A stretch of DNA of 64,000 nt from Falsiphaeobacter marinintestinus (GCF_007923355.1 NZ_VOGO01000001.1:558001-622000), one strand, 5' to 3'; counted from the stretch's first letter, positions 49,432-58,276 are shown. A program made the numbers and translations. The notes: generated from the sequence alone by a model not told the origin.

Positions 49432-50499
49432 TTAACCCGCCACAGCGCGAAAGGTCTGATCAAGGGTTGCGGCAAACGCATCGATATTAATCCGGGCTTC
49501 GGCCAGACCCCGGGCACGGCGGCGCATCTGCGCCGCTTCATCCGAAGCACCACAAACCGCTGAAACCGCGGCCCGCCAGCCGTTCGGGTCTCCTGGCGAG
49601 ACCCAATAGCCAACGGCCTCAGTCTCAAGGTCGATCCCGATATAGGGATTTCTGGTCGCGATGACCGGCAAACCCGAGGCAAGCGCCTCGCTCACGGCGG
49701 TCAGCCCGATGGCGTTATTGCCGCGCGACTGATCCATCGCAATTGGCAGCACAAGCCCGTGAAATTCGGGCAGGATGCGGGCGAATTCGCGCCAGTCGAT
49801 CCAGTCTGACCGGATATTAAGCCGCCCCGCCGCTTCGGGCGGCAGATCGACATCGATGGTCTTCCCGGCCCCCAGAATGGTCAGCCGCGCCTTGTCGAAC
49901 GGAAAGCCATGGATCAGCGTATGGAAGTCCCGAAAGCTCTTGCCGACAGACACAAAATGCGGATCACCCGCAGGCACATCTGGCGCGCAGATATAATGCC
50001 GCAGGTCCACACCCCAGCGGATTTGGCCGAGACGTTCAGGGTCCATCCCAAGCTGGATGAAATCTGCCTCCATCGCGTCGCTCAGACATAGCAGTTTGTC
50101 TAATCCACCAACCAACGCGCGTGTCCACATCTTGTAGATCGCGCCGCTTGACCGGGGTGATTGATATCCCACGGCCACCACCGGCGTTTTCAACAACCCC
50201 ATTGACCGCAGCGACGCCAGGCCGCTTACCGTCGGCTGATGGCCACAATAGATCACATCGAATTGGCTGGCTTGATCCAGAACGCGTTTTTGCAGGTCAA
50301 GATCGCCAAGAACACGGGTCTTGCGCGACAGCGATTTCAACGCTGCGCTACCCTCGTAGTCCAGATAGGTGACATCATGGCCCAACCGCTGCAGTTCCGG
50401 GCATCCCCACAGGTGTTGCGAGGGCGCGTTCTGCCCTTCGGCGTTCCATTCATCGGCAATGGATTTGATATCGTAATTATTGAACGCGAGAACGCGCAT
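49432..50499 (-). CDS. Glycosyltransferase family 4 protein
   Basis: A 355-residue GT-B fold enzyme. The N-terminal half begins RVLAFNNYDIKSIADEWNAEG, and the C-terminal nucleotide-sugar half contains FVSVGKSFRDFHTLI and the EX7E-like GLTAVSEALASGLPVIATRN. It likely adds a sugar to an envelope polymer. ATG 50499 has GGGGG upstream; the frame extends further but without family match. Donor and acceptor are unknown. Divergent from prpE across a 415-bp gap. Confidence 0.85.
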   Translation of the reverse strand: MRVLAFNNYDIKSIADEWNAEGQNAPSQHLWGCPELQRLGHDVTYLDYEGSAALKSLSRKTRVLGDLDLQKRVLDQASQFDVIYCGHQPTVSGLASLRSMGLLKTPVVAVGYQSPRSSGAIYKMWTRALVGGLDKLLCLSDAMEADFIQLGMDPERLGQIRWGVDLRHYICAPDVPAGDPHFVSVGKSFRDFHTLIHGFPFDKARLTILGAGKTIDVDLPPEAAGRLNIRSDWIDWREFARILPEFHGLVLPIAMDQSRGNNAIGLTAVSEALASGLPVIATRNPYIGIDLETEAVGYWVSPGDPNGWRAAVSAVCGASDEAAQMRRRARGLAEARINIDAFAATLDQTFRAVAG

Positions 50500-50721
50500 G
50501 ATTTCCCCCGATTTGGCCCCGACTTGACGCTGATCTGACGTGATCCTCACCCAAGAGGATTGAAAACGCCAAGTAAAGCATCTGATTGGTTTGAGCGGTC
50601 TTTTGGGGCCCGTCCGGTGACAATGCCACTGCTCACGCCCCCATTGAGGCCATTTCAAATCAACATCGTAGTGTCACGCCAATCGATTCCCGGTCACACA
50701 GAAATTCGCAACTGCACTTGG

Positions 50722-50828
50722 TTAAACTTTGCAAACCTTAAAGCAGCGCGCGGAAAAGCTGCATAACCAGTTCGGATTTGCAAAACTTTGCAACGTAATC
50801 CCTGCAAGATATGCAAATTTCTTGCGAT
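50722..50828 (+). promoter_or_regulatory. Cluster of TTTGCAAA-type sites upstream of prpE
   Basis: Within the 415-bp gap 50500-50914 there are three related motifs: TTAAACTTTGCAAACC from 50722, ATTTGCAAAACTTTGCAA at 50776-50793, and ATGCAAATTTCTTGCGAT at 50811-50828. PccR, an ScfR-family regulator in Rhodobacter sphaeroides, binds paired TTTGCAAA near propionyl-CoA genes; placement 85-195 bp before a propionate-CoA ligase gene agrees. The rest of the gap shows nothing I can name. Confidence 0.6.
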
Positions 50829-50914
50829 AATCTGACGCTGCGACAGCCATGTGACTTGCCGCGACACTTGTCGATCCCCTAACACATTCCTCAGCCTGTC
50901 CGGAGGAGAACGCA

Positions 50915-52807
50915 ATGGCCTATAAAGACGTCTACGAAAGCTGGAAATCCGATCCTGAAGCCTTCTGGATGAAGGCTGCCGAGACCATCGACTGGGTCAA
51001 GCCGCCTAGCAAGGCGCTGTTCGACGACAACGCGCCGCTGTATGAATGGTTTGCGGATGCCAAAGTCAACACCTGCTGGAACGCAGTCGACCGCCATGTC
51101 GAAGCTGGTCGCGGAGATCAGACGGCCATCATCTATGACAGCCCGATCACCCACACCAAACGCGAAATCAGTTATTACGAGCTGCGCAATCGCGTCGCGA
51201 TGCTGGCCGGTGCCCTGCGCGCTAAAGGGATCGAAAAGGGCGACCGGGTCATCATCTACATGCCGATGGTTCCAGAAGCCCTGGAAGCCATGCTGGCATG
51301 TGCCCGTCTTGGGGCTGTCCATTCGGTCGTGTTCGGCGGGTTTGCTGCGCATGAGCTGGCCGTTCGGATTGACGATGCCAAACCCAAAGCGATCATCGCG
51401 GCCTCTTGCGGGTTAGAGCCGGGCCGTGTGGTCCATTACAAGCCACTGCTTGACGGGGCCATTGACCACGCCACGCACAAGCCAGACTTTACTGTGATCC
51501 TTCAACGCGAACAGGAAGTTGCCCATTTGGAAGAGGGCCGTGATTTCAACTGGCACGGCTTCCAGTTCGGTGTTGAGCCAGCCGAATGTGTGCCCGTCGA
51601 AGGCAATCACCCCGCCTATATCCTTTATACCTCCGGCACCACAGGTCAGCCCAAAGGCGTCATTCGCCATACCGCGGGTCAGCTTGTCGCGCTGAACTGG
51701 ACCATGAAGAACCTCTATAATGTCGACCCCGGAGATGTGTTCTGGGCCGCTTCGGACGTGGGTTGGGTCGTCGGTCATTCCTATATCTGCTACGCTCCGC
51801 TGATCCATGGCAACACCACAATCGTCTTCGAAGGCAAGCCCGTCGGCACCCCGGATGCCGGCACATTCTGGCGAGTGATTTCCGAACACAACGTCAAGTC
51901 GTTCTTTACGGCTCCAACCGCCTTCCGCGCCGTGAAACGCGAAGATCCGACCGGTGAGTTCGTCAAGAAATACGACCTGAGCTGCCTGAAACAGGTCTAT
52001 CTGGCTGGTGAGCGTGCGGACCCTGACACCATCATCTGGGCGCAGAACCAGCTGGGCGTGCCGGTGATCGACCACTGGTGGCAGACCGAAACCGGCTGGG
52101 CGATCGCTGCGAACCCGATCGGGATCGAAGAATTGCCAACCAAGCTGGGCTCGCCCACCGTACCGATGCCGGGATACGATGTGACCATTCTGGACGATGC
52201 AGGTCACCCTGTCCCAGCTGGCACATTGGGCGCCATCGCCATCAAACTGCCGTTGCCGCCGGGAACCCTGCCCACGTTGTGGAATGCAGAAGACCGGTAC
52301 CGGAAATCCTATCTCAACACCTTCCCCGGCTATTACGAAACCGGCGATGCGGGCATGATCGACGAAGACGGCTATGTCTATATCATGGCGCGCACCGATG
52401 ACGTGATCAATGTCGCGGGCCATCGCCTGTCAACCGGTGGTATGGAGGAGGTTCTGGCGGGTCATGCTGACGTTGCCGAATGCGCCGTGATCGGTGTCAG
52501 CGATCAACTCAAAGGCCAGATGCCGGTGGGCTTTCTGTGCCTGAATGCGGGCGTTGACCGTGACCACGGCGATGTCGTCAAAGAGGTCGTGAAACTGGTC
52601 CGCGACCAGATCGGGCCGGTGGCTGCCTTCAAACTGGCCGTTGTGGTCGACCGCTTGCCCAAAACCCGTTCGGGCAAAATCCTGCGCGGCACCATGGTGT
52701 CGATTGCCGACAACAAAGAGTACAAGATGCCGGCAACGATTGATGATCCGGCGATCCTGGATGAAATCAAAGAGGCTCTGCAAACCCTCGGATACGCCAA
52801 GGGTTGA
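50915..52807 (+). CDS. prpE: Propionate-CoA ligase
   Basis: A 630-residue AMP-forming ligase of the acetyl-/propionyl-CoA synthetase group. Motifs are ILYTSGTTGQPKGV, the SDVGWVVGHSYICYAPL segment, DHWWQTETGW and the acetylatable Lys region LPKTRSGKILRGT. Length and the start (YESWKSDPEAFWMKAAETIDW) match PrpE better than Acs. It makes propionyl-CoA from propionate. ATG 50915 has GGAGGAG upstream. Control by short-chain acyl-CoA sensors is suggested by the TTTGCAAA cluster. Acetate may be a second substrate. Confidence 0.93.
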   Translation: MAYKDVYESWKSDPEAFWMKAAETIDWVKPPSKALFDDNAPLYEWFADAKVNTCWNAVDRHVEAGRGDQTAIIYDSPITHTKREISYYELRNRVAMLAGALRAKGIEKGDRVIIYMPMVPEALEAMLACARLGAVHSVVFGGFAAHELAVRIDDAKPKAIIAASCGLEPGRVVHYKPLLDGAIDHATHKPDFTVILQREQEVAHLEEGRDFNWHGFQFGVEPAECVPVEGNHPAYILYTSGTTGQPKGVIRHTAGQLVALNWTMKNLYNVDPGDVFWAASDVGWVVGHSYICYAPLIHGNTTIVFEGKPVGTPDAGTFWRVISEHNVKSFFTAPTAFRAVKREDPTGEFVKKYDLSCLKQVYLAGERADPDTIIWAQNQLGVPVIDHWWQTETGWAIAANPIGIEELPTKLGSPTVPMPGYDVTILDDAGHPVPAGTLGAIAIKLPLPPGTLPTLWNAEDRYRKSYLNTFPGYYETGDAGMIDEDGYVYIMARTDDVINVAGHRLSTGGMEEVLAGHADVAECAVIGVSDQLKGQMPVGFLCLNAGVDRDHGDVVKEVVKLVRDQIGPVAAFKLAVVVDRLPKTRSGKILRGTMVSIADNKEYKMPATIDDPAILDEIKEALQTLGYAKG

Positions 52808-52835
52808 CGATCTCAGGACGTTGAACTTCCAAATC

Positions 52836-52861
52836 GGGGCCGCAAATGCGGCCCCTTTTTT
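52836..52861 (+). terminator. Rho-independent terminator after prpE
   Basis: A perfect nine-base stem GGGGCCGCA/TGCGGCCCC with a two-base AA loop is followed by six Ts (52856-52861). It ends right against the stop codon of the convergent gene. Confidence 0.93.
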
Positions 52862-53470
52862 CTATCGCGCCGCCGCCATCGCCTCTTCGACCTGACCCAG
52901 CCGCTCTTTCCCAAAGAACATTTCACCATCGACAAAAATCGTTGGGATGCCGAACGCACCCCGCTTTACGGCCGTATCCGTATTCTCGGCCAGACGCGCC
53001 TTAACCTCAGGGGTTTGTGCGCGCTCCAGCAATGCTGCACCATCCATCCCGGTTGCATCCATGGCCGCAACAAAGACCTCTGGATCAGACATTTTCAACC
53101 CGGCCTCCCACATGGCGCGGTACCCGGCTTCGATGTAAGGCCCCAGAATGCCATCGATCTCGCAGGCCACTGCAGCCCGCATCATCAACAAGGTGTTGAC
53201 CGGGAAATGCGGATTGAATTGAAACCGATCCAGATGATGCTTGCGGATAAAGCGTTGAAATTCGACCCGCTCATACTCCAGCTTTCCTTTGACATTTGAA
53301 AACGCCATCATCGGTGCCTGGTTCCCGGTCGCCTTGAAGATCCCCCCCAACAGGCAGGGGCGATAGGCTAGTTCGGCCTGATGTCGCTGACACAGGCGCG
53401 GCAGAACCTGATGCACCAGATACGCATTGGGGCTTGCGAAATCGAAAATGAACTCAACGTTTGCAGGCAT
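52862..53470 (-). CDS. 2-hydroxychromene-2-carboxylate isomerase-like (DsbA-fold) protein
   Basis: A 202-residue thioredoxin/GST-kappa-like protein: FIFDFASPNAYLVHQVLPRL at the start and FGIPTIFVDGEMFFGKERLG near the end, which is the signature of the HCCA isomerase/DsbA-like family. The CxxC of oxidoreductases is absent; SPNAY replaces it. HCCA isomerases use glutathione in naphthalene breakdown, but in roseobacters these genes usually lie outside such pathways, so the substrate is unknown. It lies 12 bp downstream of the SDR gene in the same direction. Confidence 0.88.
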   Translation of the reverse strand: MPANVEFIFDFASPNAYLVHQVLPRLCQRHQAELAYRPCLLGGIFKATGNQAPMMAFSNVKGKLEYERVEFQRFIRKHHLDRFQFNPHFPVNTLLMMRAAVACEIDGILGPYIEAGYRAMWEAGLKMSDPEVFVAAMDATGMDGAALLERAQTPEVKARLAENTDTAVKRGAFGIPTIFVDGEMFFGKERLGQVEEAMAAAR

Positions 53471-53482
53471 CTTTTACACTCC

Positions 53483-54217
53483 TCACCAGGTTTCTTTCCA
53501 TGGACGCAGATCCAATTCATGCGTCCAGGCACTGCGCGGCTGTTTGTGCAGCATCACGTAATTCGCGGCAATCGCGTCGGGGTTCAGAATGGCATCCTCG
53601 TCCCGTCGCCGATCCACATCCGGCACGTTATCGCGGATAAAATTGCTGTCGATGGCCCCGTCAATCACCACATGTGCCACATGGATATTCTTCGGCCCCA
53701 ATTCGCGCGCCATGGATTGCGCCAGAGCCCGCGTGGCGTGCTTTGCACTGGCAAACGCCGCAAAACCCGAACTGCCCCGCATACTGGCCGTGGCCCCGGT
53801 GAACAGGATTGTGCCACGCCCACGCGGCAACATCCGGCGCGCGGCTTCGCGCCCAGTCAGGAACCCGGCAAATGTCGCCATTTCCCAAACCTTGCGGAAC
53901 ACACGCGCCGTTGTGTCGGTGATGGAAAACCGAACATTCGCGCCAATGTTGAACACTACCACCTCAATCGGGCCAACCTCGGCCTCGATCCGGTCAAACA
54001 GCGCAACCATCTCGTTCTCGTCCCGCGCATCCGCCGGGCAGGCTATCGCATCGCCACCACTGTTTCGGATCGACGTCGCCAGATCCTCAAGCTTGTCGGC
54101 GTGACGCGGCCGCCGCACCAGACAGGCCACAAGCCCCTCGCGCGCAAAAGCGCGCGCAATTGCGCCCCCGGTGTCGTCACCTGCACCGATTACCACACAC
54201 GCCGGTTTATCCGTCAT
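53483..54217 (-). CDS. SDR-family protein with Phe in place of the catalytic Tyr
   Basis: A 244-residue short-chain dehydrogenase/reductase. The nucleotide-binding loop VVIGAGDDTGGAIARAF and the FNIGANVRF strand (NAG-like) are visible. The active-site YxxxK appears as FASAK in AAFASAKHATRAL, so the catalytic Tyr is missing; either it acts without it or on an unusual substrate. ATG 54217 has GGAGGT seven bases before. Divergent from an HxlR regulator, whose likely operator lies between; it forms an operon with the isomerase-like gene. Confidence 0.87.
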   Translation of the reverse strand: MTDKPACVVIGAGDDTGGAIARAFAREGLVACLVRRPRHADKLEDLATSIRNSGGDAIACPADARDENEMVALFDRIEAEVGPIEVVVFNIGANVRFSITDTTARVFRKVWEMATFAGFLTGREAARRMLPRGRGTILFTGATASMRGSSGFAAFASAKHATRALAQSMARELGPKNIHVAHVVIDGAIDSNFIRDNVPDVDRRRDEDAILNPDAIAANYVMLHKQPRSAWTHELDLRPWKETW

Positions 54218-54244
54218 GAGGGCCACCTCCTCATTGGTTTCATT

Positions 54245-54271
54245 TGTAAACCATGACCGAATTGGTTTACA
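54245..54271. promoter_or_regulatory. Inverted repeat between SDR and HxlR genes
   Basis: Nine-base arms TGTAAACCA and TGGTTTACA with a nine-base spacer lie in the 83-bp divergent intergenic region; further GGTTT and TTACAACC half-sites flank them. A repressor such as the adjacent HxlR protein could control both genes from here. Confidence 0.65.
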
Positions 54272-54300
54272 TTTACAACCATTAAGGTAAGGACTGCATT

Positions 54301-54774
54301 ATGACAGCCCGTCACACCCATACCTGCCCTGTGGCCGCCACGCTCAATGTGATCGGCGATCACTGGACCATGCTGATCCTGCGCGAAGCGTTCTACGGCG
54401 CCTGCAAATTCTCCGAAATTCAGCGCAACACTGGCATCGCCCGCAACCTGCTATCTGCGCGCCTGACCCATCTGGTCGGGGAAGGTGTGCTGGAAAAAAC
54501 CTCGGGGTCCCGCCCCCTCTACCACCTCACCAAGCGCGGGCGCGCCCTGCGCCCGGTTCTTGTGGCGATGACACAATGGGGCAACGATCATCTTTACGGT
54601 GCTGGAAACGAACCGGTCGCTCTCCTCGACGCCGTATCCGGCGAAAAACTGGCCCCCGCCGTCTACCAGACCACGTCCGGCCAACCGGTCCGCCCCGAAG
54701 ATATTCGCGCCCGCCCCGGCCCCGGTGCCTCTGACGCAACCCGGCGGCGTCTTGAGCGGGCCAAACAATGCTGA
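54301..54774 (+). CDS. HxlR-family transcriptional regulator
   Basis: A 157-residue winged-helix regulator with the HxlR pattern: CPVAATLNVIGDHWTMLILREAFYG with its single N-terminal Cys, then IARNLLSARLTHLVGEGVLEK and YHLTKRGRALRPVL. The Cys in TCPVAA is a known redox or electrophile sensor site in relatives. ATG 54301 has AAGGTAAGG upstream. It likely represses the divergent SDR/isomerase operon through the palindrome between them. Confidence 0.92.
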   Translation: MTARHTHTCPVAATLNVIGDHWTMLILREAFYGACKFSEIQRNTGIARNLLSARLTHLVGEGVLEKTSGSRPLYHLTKRGRALRPVLVAMTQWGNDHLYGAGNEPVALLDAVSGEKLAPAVYQTTSGQPVRPEDIRARPGPGASDATRRRLERAKQC

Positions 54775-54787
54775 GACCGCCCATCTG

Positions 54788-54810
54788 CTTCTTTCTTGTT
54801 GAAAATACCC
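54788..54810 (-). repeat. Degenerate copy of the GGGAGTATTT intergenic element
   Basis: The plus strand reads CTTCTTTCTTGTTGAAAATA followed by CCC, which on the minus strand resembles GGGTATTTTCAACAAGAAAG. It lies 13 bp after the HxlR stop. Relatives are at 33345-33365, 33537-33557 and 58030-58052. Confidence 0.45.
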
Positions 54811-54934
54811 ACTTGTCCAACGCCTGAACCATACGCAACAGGTGCGCGGTTCACCACATTCCCAGCGTCACGACTTCAGTTTCCCTTGCACTCCGTCGCG
54901 CCGGGACTACGCTGGCGAGCGGGAGTATGTTCAC

Positions 54935-56365
54935 ATGTCAAACACTGATCTCTGGCGCCTCAGCGCCACTGAAACAGCGGCGCAAGCCCGCGCAGGCGAA
55001 ATCACTGCCGAGGCGTCTGTGTCTGCCGCTATCGCCCGGATGACCCAGGTCAATTCGGGTTTGAACGCCGTCGTCGAAGACCTGTCCGAACAAGCGCTCG
55101 ACCGCGCCCGAACCCTGGACAAGGCGCGGGCCAACGGCACCACCTGCGGCCCACTGCACGGCGTTCCGATCACCATCAAGGTGAATGTTGACCAAATGGG
55201 CCATGCCACGACCAACGGCGTCACCGCACTCAAAGACATGATCGCCCCCGCAAACGCTCCGATCGTGGACAACCTGGAACAGGCCGGTGCGATTGTTATC
55301 GGTCGCACCAACACGCCAGAATTCTCGTTCCGCGCAGACACTGACAACCCGTTATACGGGCGTACCCGGAACCCCTGGGGCAAACATGTGTCCCCCGGCG
55401 GGTCATCGGGTGGAGCGGCTTCGGCCGTCATGTCCGGCATCGGCGCGCTGGCGCATGGCAACGACATCGGCGGGTCGCTGCGGTTTCCTGCCGCTGCAAA
55501 TGGCGCGGTTACGGTCAAACCGGGGCTGGGTCGCGTGCCTGCGTGGAACCCAAGCCAGACGGCGGAACGCGGGATGCTGGCGCAATCGATGTCGGTTCAG
55601 GGTCTGATCACGCGATCTGCACAAGATTTGCACCTGTCGATGCCATCAGCCATCCGGCCAGACGCGCGCGACCCGTTTCATGTGCCACTTCCCTGGAACG
55701 GAGACGATCTGGCCGGACCAATCAAAGTCGGCTTCACCAAGGAAACCTATGAATTCGACCTCCACCCCGAGGTTTCCAAAGCGCTGGATACCGCGCGCGA
55801 CGCCCTGTCGGATGCTGGCTATGATGTCGTAGATGTAGACCCGCCCGAACTGCGCGCGGCCGGAATGGACGGCTATCGTGCCTTGATGGGCGAGGTTCTG
55901 GCCCTTATGGGTCCGGGTATCCGCGAACAGGGCTCGGACACCATCAACGCCATCTTTGACGAATACTTCGAACAGTTCCCACCCTTTGAAGGCACCGAAC
56001 TCCTCGCTGTGATGGCGCGGCGCAGCCACTATGCCCGGGTGTGGTCGCAGTTCCTGCAAGATTATCCACTGGTGTTGTGCCCGTTCATGCCGCAACCGTT
56101 TTTCCGGCCCGACCGCGATACCGAAGGCGCAGACGGTGTGCGCGAGGTTCTGGGATCTGCCCTCTGGTCCTATTCGATGAACTTCATGGGGCTTCCTGCC
56201 GCCAGTGTCCCGACTGTACTGGCTGAGTTGCCGCAAGGGCCGCAACCGATCAACGTCCAGATCGTGGCCCGCCGCTGGCGCGAAGATCTGGCCGTCGACG
56301 CCTGTGTCGCCATCGAAAACCGCGTCGGGCGCATGTGTGACCTGCTGTGGGACCGCATGGGTTAA
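54935..56365 (+). CDS. Amidase signature family protein
   Basis: A 476-residue amidase. The Ser-Ser-Lys triad is visible: Lys in VPITIKVNVD, the first Ser in VSPGGSSGGAASA and the nucleophile in GNDIGGSLRFPAAA. It hydrolyses amides; the substrate is unknown, and the GatA role is unlikely without gatB/gatC nearby. I chose ATG 54935, preceded by GGGAG; the frame extends upstream to 54842 without support. It is followed 47 bp later by the acyl-CoA ligase gene, so the pair may turn an amide into an acyl-CoA. Confidence 0.9.
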   Translation: MSNTDLWRLSATETAAQARAGEITAEASVSAAIARMTQVNSGLNAVVEDLSEQALDRARTLDKARANGTTCGPLHGVPITIKVNVDQMGHATTNGVTALKDMIAPANAPIVDNLEQAGAIVIGRTNTPEFSFRADTDNPLYGRTRNPWGKHVSPGGSSGGAASAVMSGIGALAHGNDIGGSLRFPAAANGAVTVKPGLGRVPAWNPSQTAERGMLAQSMSVQGLITRSAQDLHLSMPSAIRPDARDPFHVPLPWNGDDLAGPIKVGFTKETYEFDLHPEVSKALDTARDALSDAGYDVVDVDPPELRAAGMDGYRALMGEVLALMGPGIREQGSDTINAIFDEYFEQFPPFEGTELLAVMARRSHYARVWSQFLQDYPLVLCPFMPQPFFRPDRDTEGADGVREVLGSALWSYSMNFMGLPAASVPTVLAELPQGPQPINVQIVARRWREDLAVDACVAIENRVGRMCDLLWDRMG

Positions 56366-56412
56366 AACATCTCAAAGACTAGAAGATCGCATATCTCAGG
56401 GAGGAAGAGGTC

Positions 56413-57972
56413 ATGCAAATCACATCCGTCCTACGCCGCGCGGCGCAGGTCAATCCAACAGGGACCGCGACGATTTTTGCGGACCGCCAACAAAGCTGGA
56501 CCACGCTTTTGGATCGCGTTGCCCGTCTGGCGGGGGCCTTGCAAAAGCTGGGCATGACAGAAGGCGACCGGGTCGCGTTGCTGTCGCTCAACTCAGACCG
56601 GTTTATCGAATACTTCTTTGCCACGGTCTGGGGCGGCGGCGCGATGATGCCGATGAACATCCGCTGGGCCCCTGCCGAATGCGTCTATGCGCTGAACGAT
56701 GCCGGGGCAAAGATCTTGCTGGTGGACGATGCATTCCAAGCTGTCGGAGCCGAGATCAAGGCGCAGGTTCCCGGCCTTGAAACACTGGTGTTCTGCGGCG
56801 ATGGCGAAACCCCCGACGGTATGTTGAATTACGAAGACATCCTTGCCGTCGCCGACCCGGTCCCGGATGCAGGTCGCTCTGGCGATGATCTGGCCGGGAT
56901 CTTCTATACCGGTGGCACCACCGGATTTCCCAAAGGCGTGATGCTGTCGCACACCAACTTCTATGTCGGCGGCGTCGCCAACGCGCATGAGCTGATGATC
57001 CGCGACGGCACCATCTATCTGCACGCCGCACCGATGTTCCATATCGCAGACTTGCTCTGGTTCATGGCGATCACCTTCGTGGCAGGCACCCATGTGGCGA
57101 TCCCGGCCTTCACCCCGGACGCAACCTTGCAAGCGGTCCAAGCCCACCGACCCAGCCATCTGTTGCTGGTACCGGTGATGCTGCAGATGGTGCTGCAGTC
57201 GCCCAAATTGGACGAAACCGATACGTCTTCGCTTGAACTGATCGCCTATGGCGCTTCGCCGATCACCGAAGGCGTATTGCGCGAGGCATTTGACCGGTTC
57301 CCCAATGTTGAGTTCCTGCAAGCCTTTGGCCAGACCGAGCTAAGCCCGGTGGCGACAATCCTGGCCCCTGACTATCACGTGTTCGAAGGGAAAAAGGCTG
57401 GCAAACTGCGCTCGGCCGGGCGCCCGACGCGGGTGTGCGAAATCATGATTGCCGATGATGACATGACCGAACTGCCACGCGGCGAGATTGGCAATATCTG
57501 CGTCAAAGGGCCGATATGCATGCTGGGCTACTGGAACAAACCGGAAGTCACGGCCGAAACGCTGCGCGATGGCTGGGTCATCACCGGCGATGCCGGATAC
57601 ATGGATGACGAAGGGTTCGTGTTCCTGATGGACCGGGTCAAGGACATGGTCATTTCGGGTGGCGAAAACGTGTATTCCGCCGAGGTCGAAAACGCCCTGT
57701 CGCAGCACCCAGCCGTGGCCACCAGCGCCGTGATCGGCATCCCGTCAGACCAATGGGGCGAAAGCGTTCACGCCATCGTCATTCTGCACCCTGAAGCCAA
57801 AGCAACACCCGAAGAGTTGATGGCCCACTGTCACACGGTGATCGCAGGTTACAAATGCCCTCGCAGTGTTGAATTTCGCACAGACCCGTTCCCGCTTTCA
57901 GGCGCGAACAAAGTGCTGAAAACCGAACTGCGCAAACCCTTTTGGGATGGCCGGGACAGACAAATCTCGTGA
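56413..57972 (+). CDS. AMP-binding acyl-CoA synthetase (FadD-like)
   Basis: A 519-residue ligase: FYTGGTTGFPKGVMLSH for ATP binding, QAFGQTELSP for the adenine motif, GDAGYMDDEGFVFLMDR and the hinge/Lys region ending in PLSGANKVLKTELRKPFW. It resembles long-chain or aromatic acyl-CoA ligases. GGAGGAAG precedes ATG 56413. It lies downstream of the amidase and likely shares its transcript; the hairpin at 57984-58011 follows. Confidence 0.9.
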   Translation: MQITSVLRRAAQVNPTGTATIFADRQQSWTTLLDRVARLAGALQKLGMTEGDRVALLSLNSDRFIEYFFATVWGGGAMMPMNIRWAPAECVYALNDAGAKILLVDDAFQAVGAEIKAQVPGLETLVFCGDGETPDGMLNYEDILAVADPVPDAGRSGDDLAGIFYTGGTTGFPKGVMLSHTNFYVGGVANAHELMIRDGTIYLHAAPMFHIADLLWFMAITFVAGTHVAIPAFTPDATLQAVQAHRPSHLLLVPVMLQMVLQSPKLDETDTSSLELIAYGASPITEGVLREAFDRFPNVEFLQAFGQTELSPVATILAPDYHVFEGKKAGKLRSAGRPTRVCEIMIADDDMTELPRGEIGNICVKGPICMLGYWNKPEVTAETLRDGWVITGDAGYMDDEGFVFLMDRVKDMVISGGENVYSAEVENALSQHPAVATSAVIGIPSDQWGESVHAIVILHPEAKATPEELMAHCHTVIAGYKCPRSVEFRTDPFPLSGANKVLKTELRKPFWDGRDRQIS

Positions 57973-57983
57973 CCAAATAAATC

Positions 57984-58011
57984 CGGGCGCAGGACCGAAA
58001 TCCTGCGCCCG
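57984..58011. terminator. Strong hairpin after the acyl-CoA ligase gene
   Basis: An 11-base perfect stem (CGGGCGCAGGA/TCCTGCGCCCG) with a six-base loop starts 12 bp after the ligase stop. On the plus strand it is followed by GTTAGTTGATTT; on the minus strand by GGATTTATTT. Neither tail is a full T-run, but the hairpin could end transcription from either side. Confidence 0.65.
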
Positions 58012-58029
58012 TTAGTTGATTTCAAAATA

Positions 58030-58052
58030 CCTTCTTGAAATACTGACCGCCG
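58030..58052 (-). repeat. Degenerate copy of the GGGAGTATTT intergenic element
   Basis: The plus strand CCTTCTTGAAATACTGACCG resembles CTTCTTGAAAATACTCCCG, the reverse form of the element paired at 33345-33557. It lies in the non-coding region after the acyl-CoA ligase gene. Confidence 0.4.
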
Positions 58053-58120
58053 CTTACTCAAGGCGTTGGCCTGCCGCTTAGCAGCTGAAATGAGATTGGC
58101 ATATCTCGGTGGGGCTCTTA

Positions 58121-58136
58121 TGTGAACAAGGTCACA
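58121..58136. promoter_or_regulatory. Exact CRP-type palindrome TGTGA-N6-TCACA (first)
   Basis: The sequence TGTGAACAAGGTCACA matches the ten fixed bases of the enterobacterial CRP consensus. It lies in the 446-bp non-coding gap 57973-58418. A second exact match is 238 bp away. The window encodes one Crp/Fnr protein (21047-21754), but its specificity is unknown. Confidence 0.55.
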
Positions 58137-58216
58137 CTCATCTGATTTTCTTATAAAAAATCGCACCGCCCAGACTTTTTTGCGCGGCTCGTTTTACTGC
58201 ATCACAGGGCTGAATC

Positions 58217-58251
58217 AAAAAAAACGGGCACGGATGAAACACCCGCGCCCG
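58217..58251 (-). terminator. Rho-independent terminator on the minus strand
   Basis: Read on the minus strand, a 12-base stem CGGGCGCGGGTG/CATCCGTGCCCG (two G-T wobble pairs) with a TTT loop is followed by eight Ts. It is 168 bp downstream of the nadK stop, with another terminator between, so it may belong to a separate transcript. Confidence 0.85.
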
Positions 58252-58276
58252 CCTGCGATCAACAACATAACTCGTC

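Noticed and set aside
57849-58166. A 105-codon minus-strand frame across the end of the acyl-CoA ligase and the non-coding gap
   Set aside because: It begins in the gap, overlaps the ligase tail and the strong hairpin, and its translation shows no pattern of a real protein.
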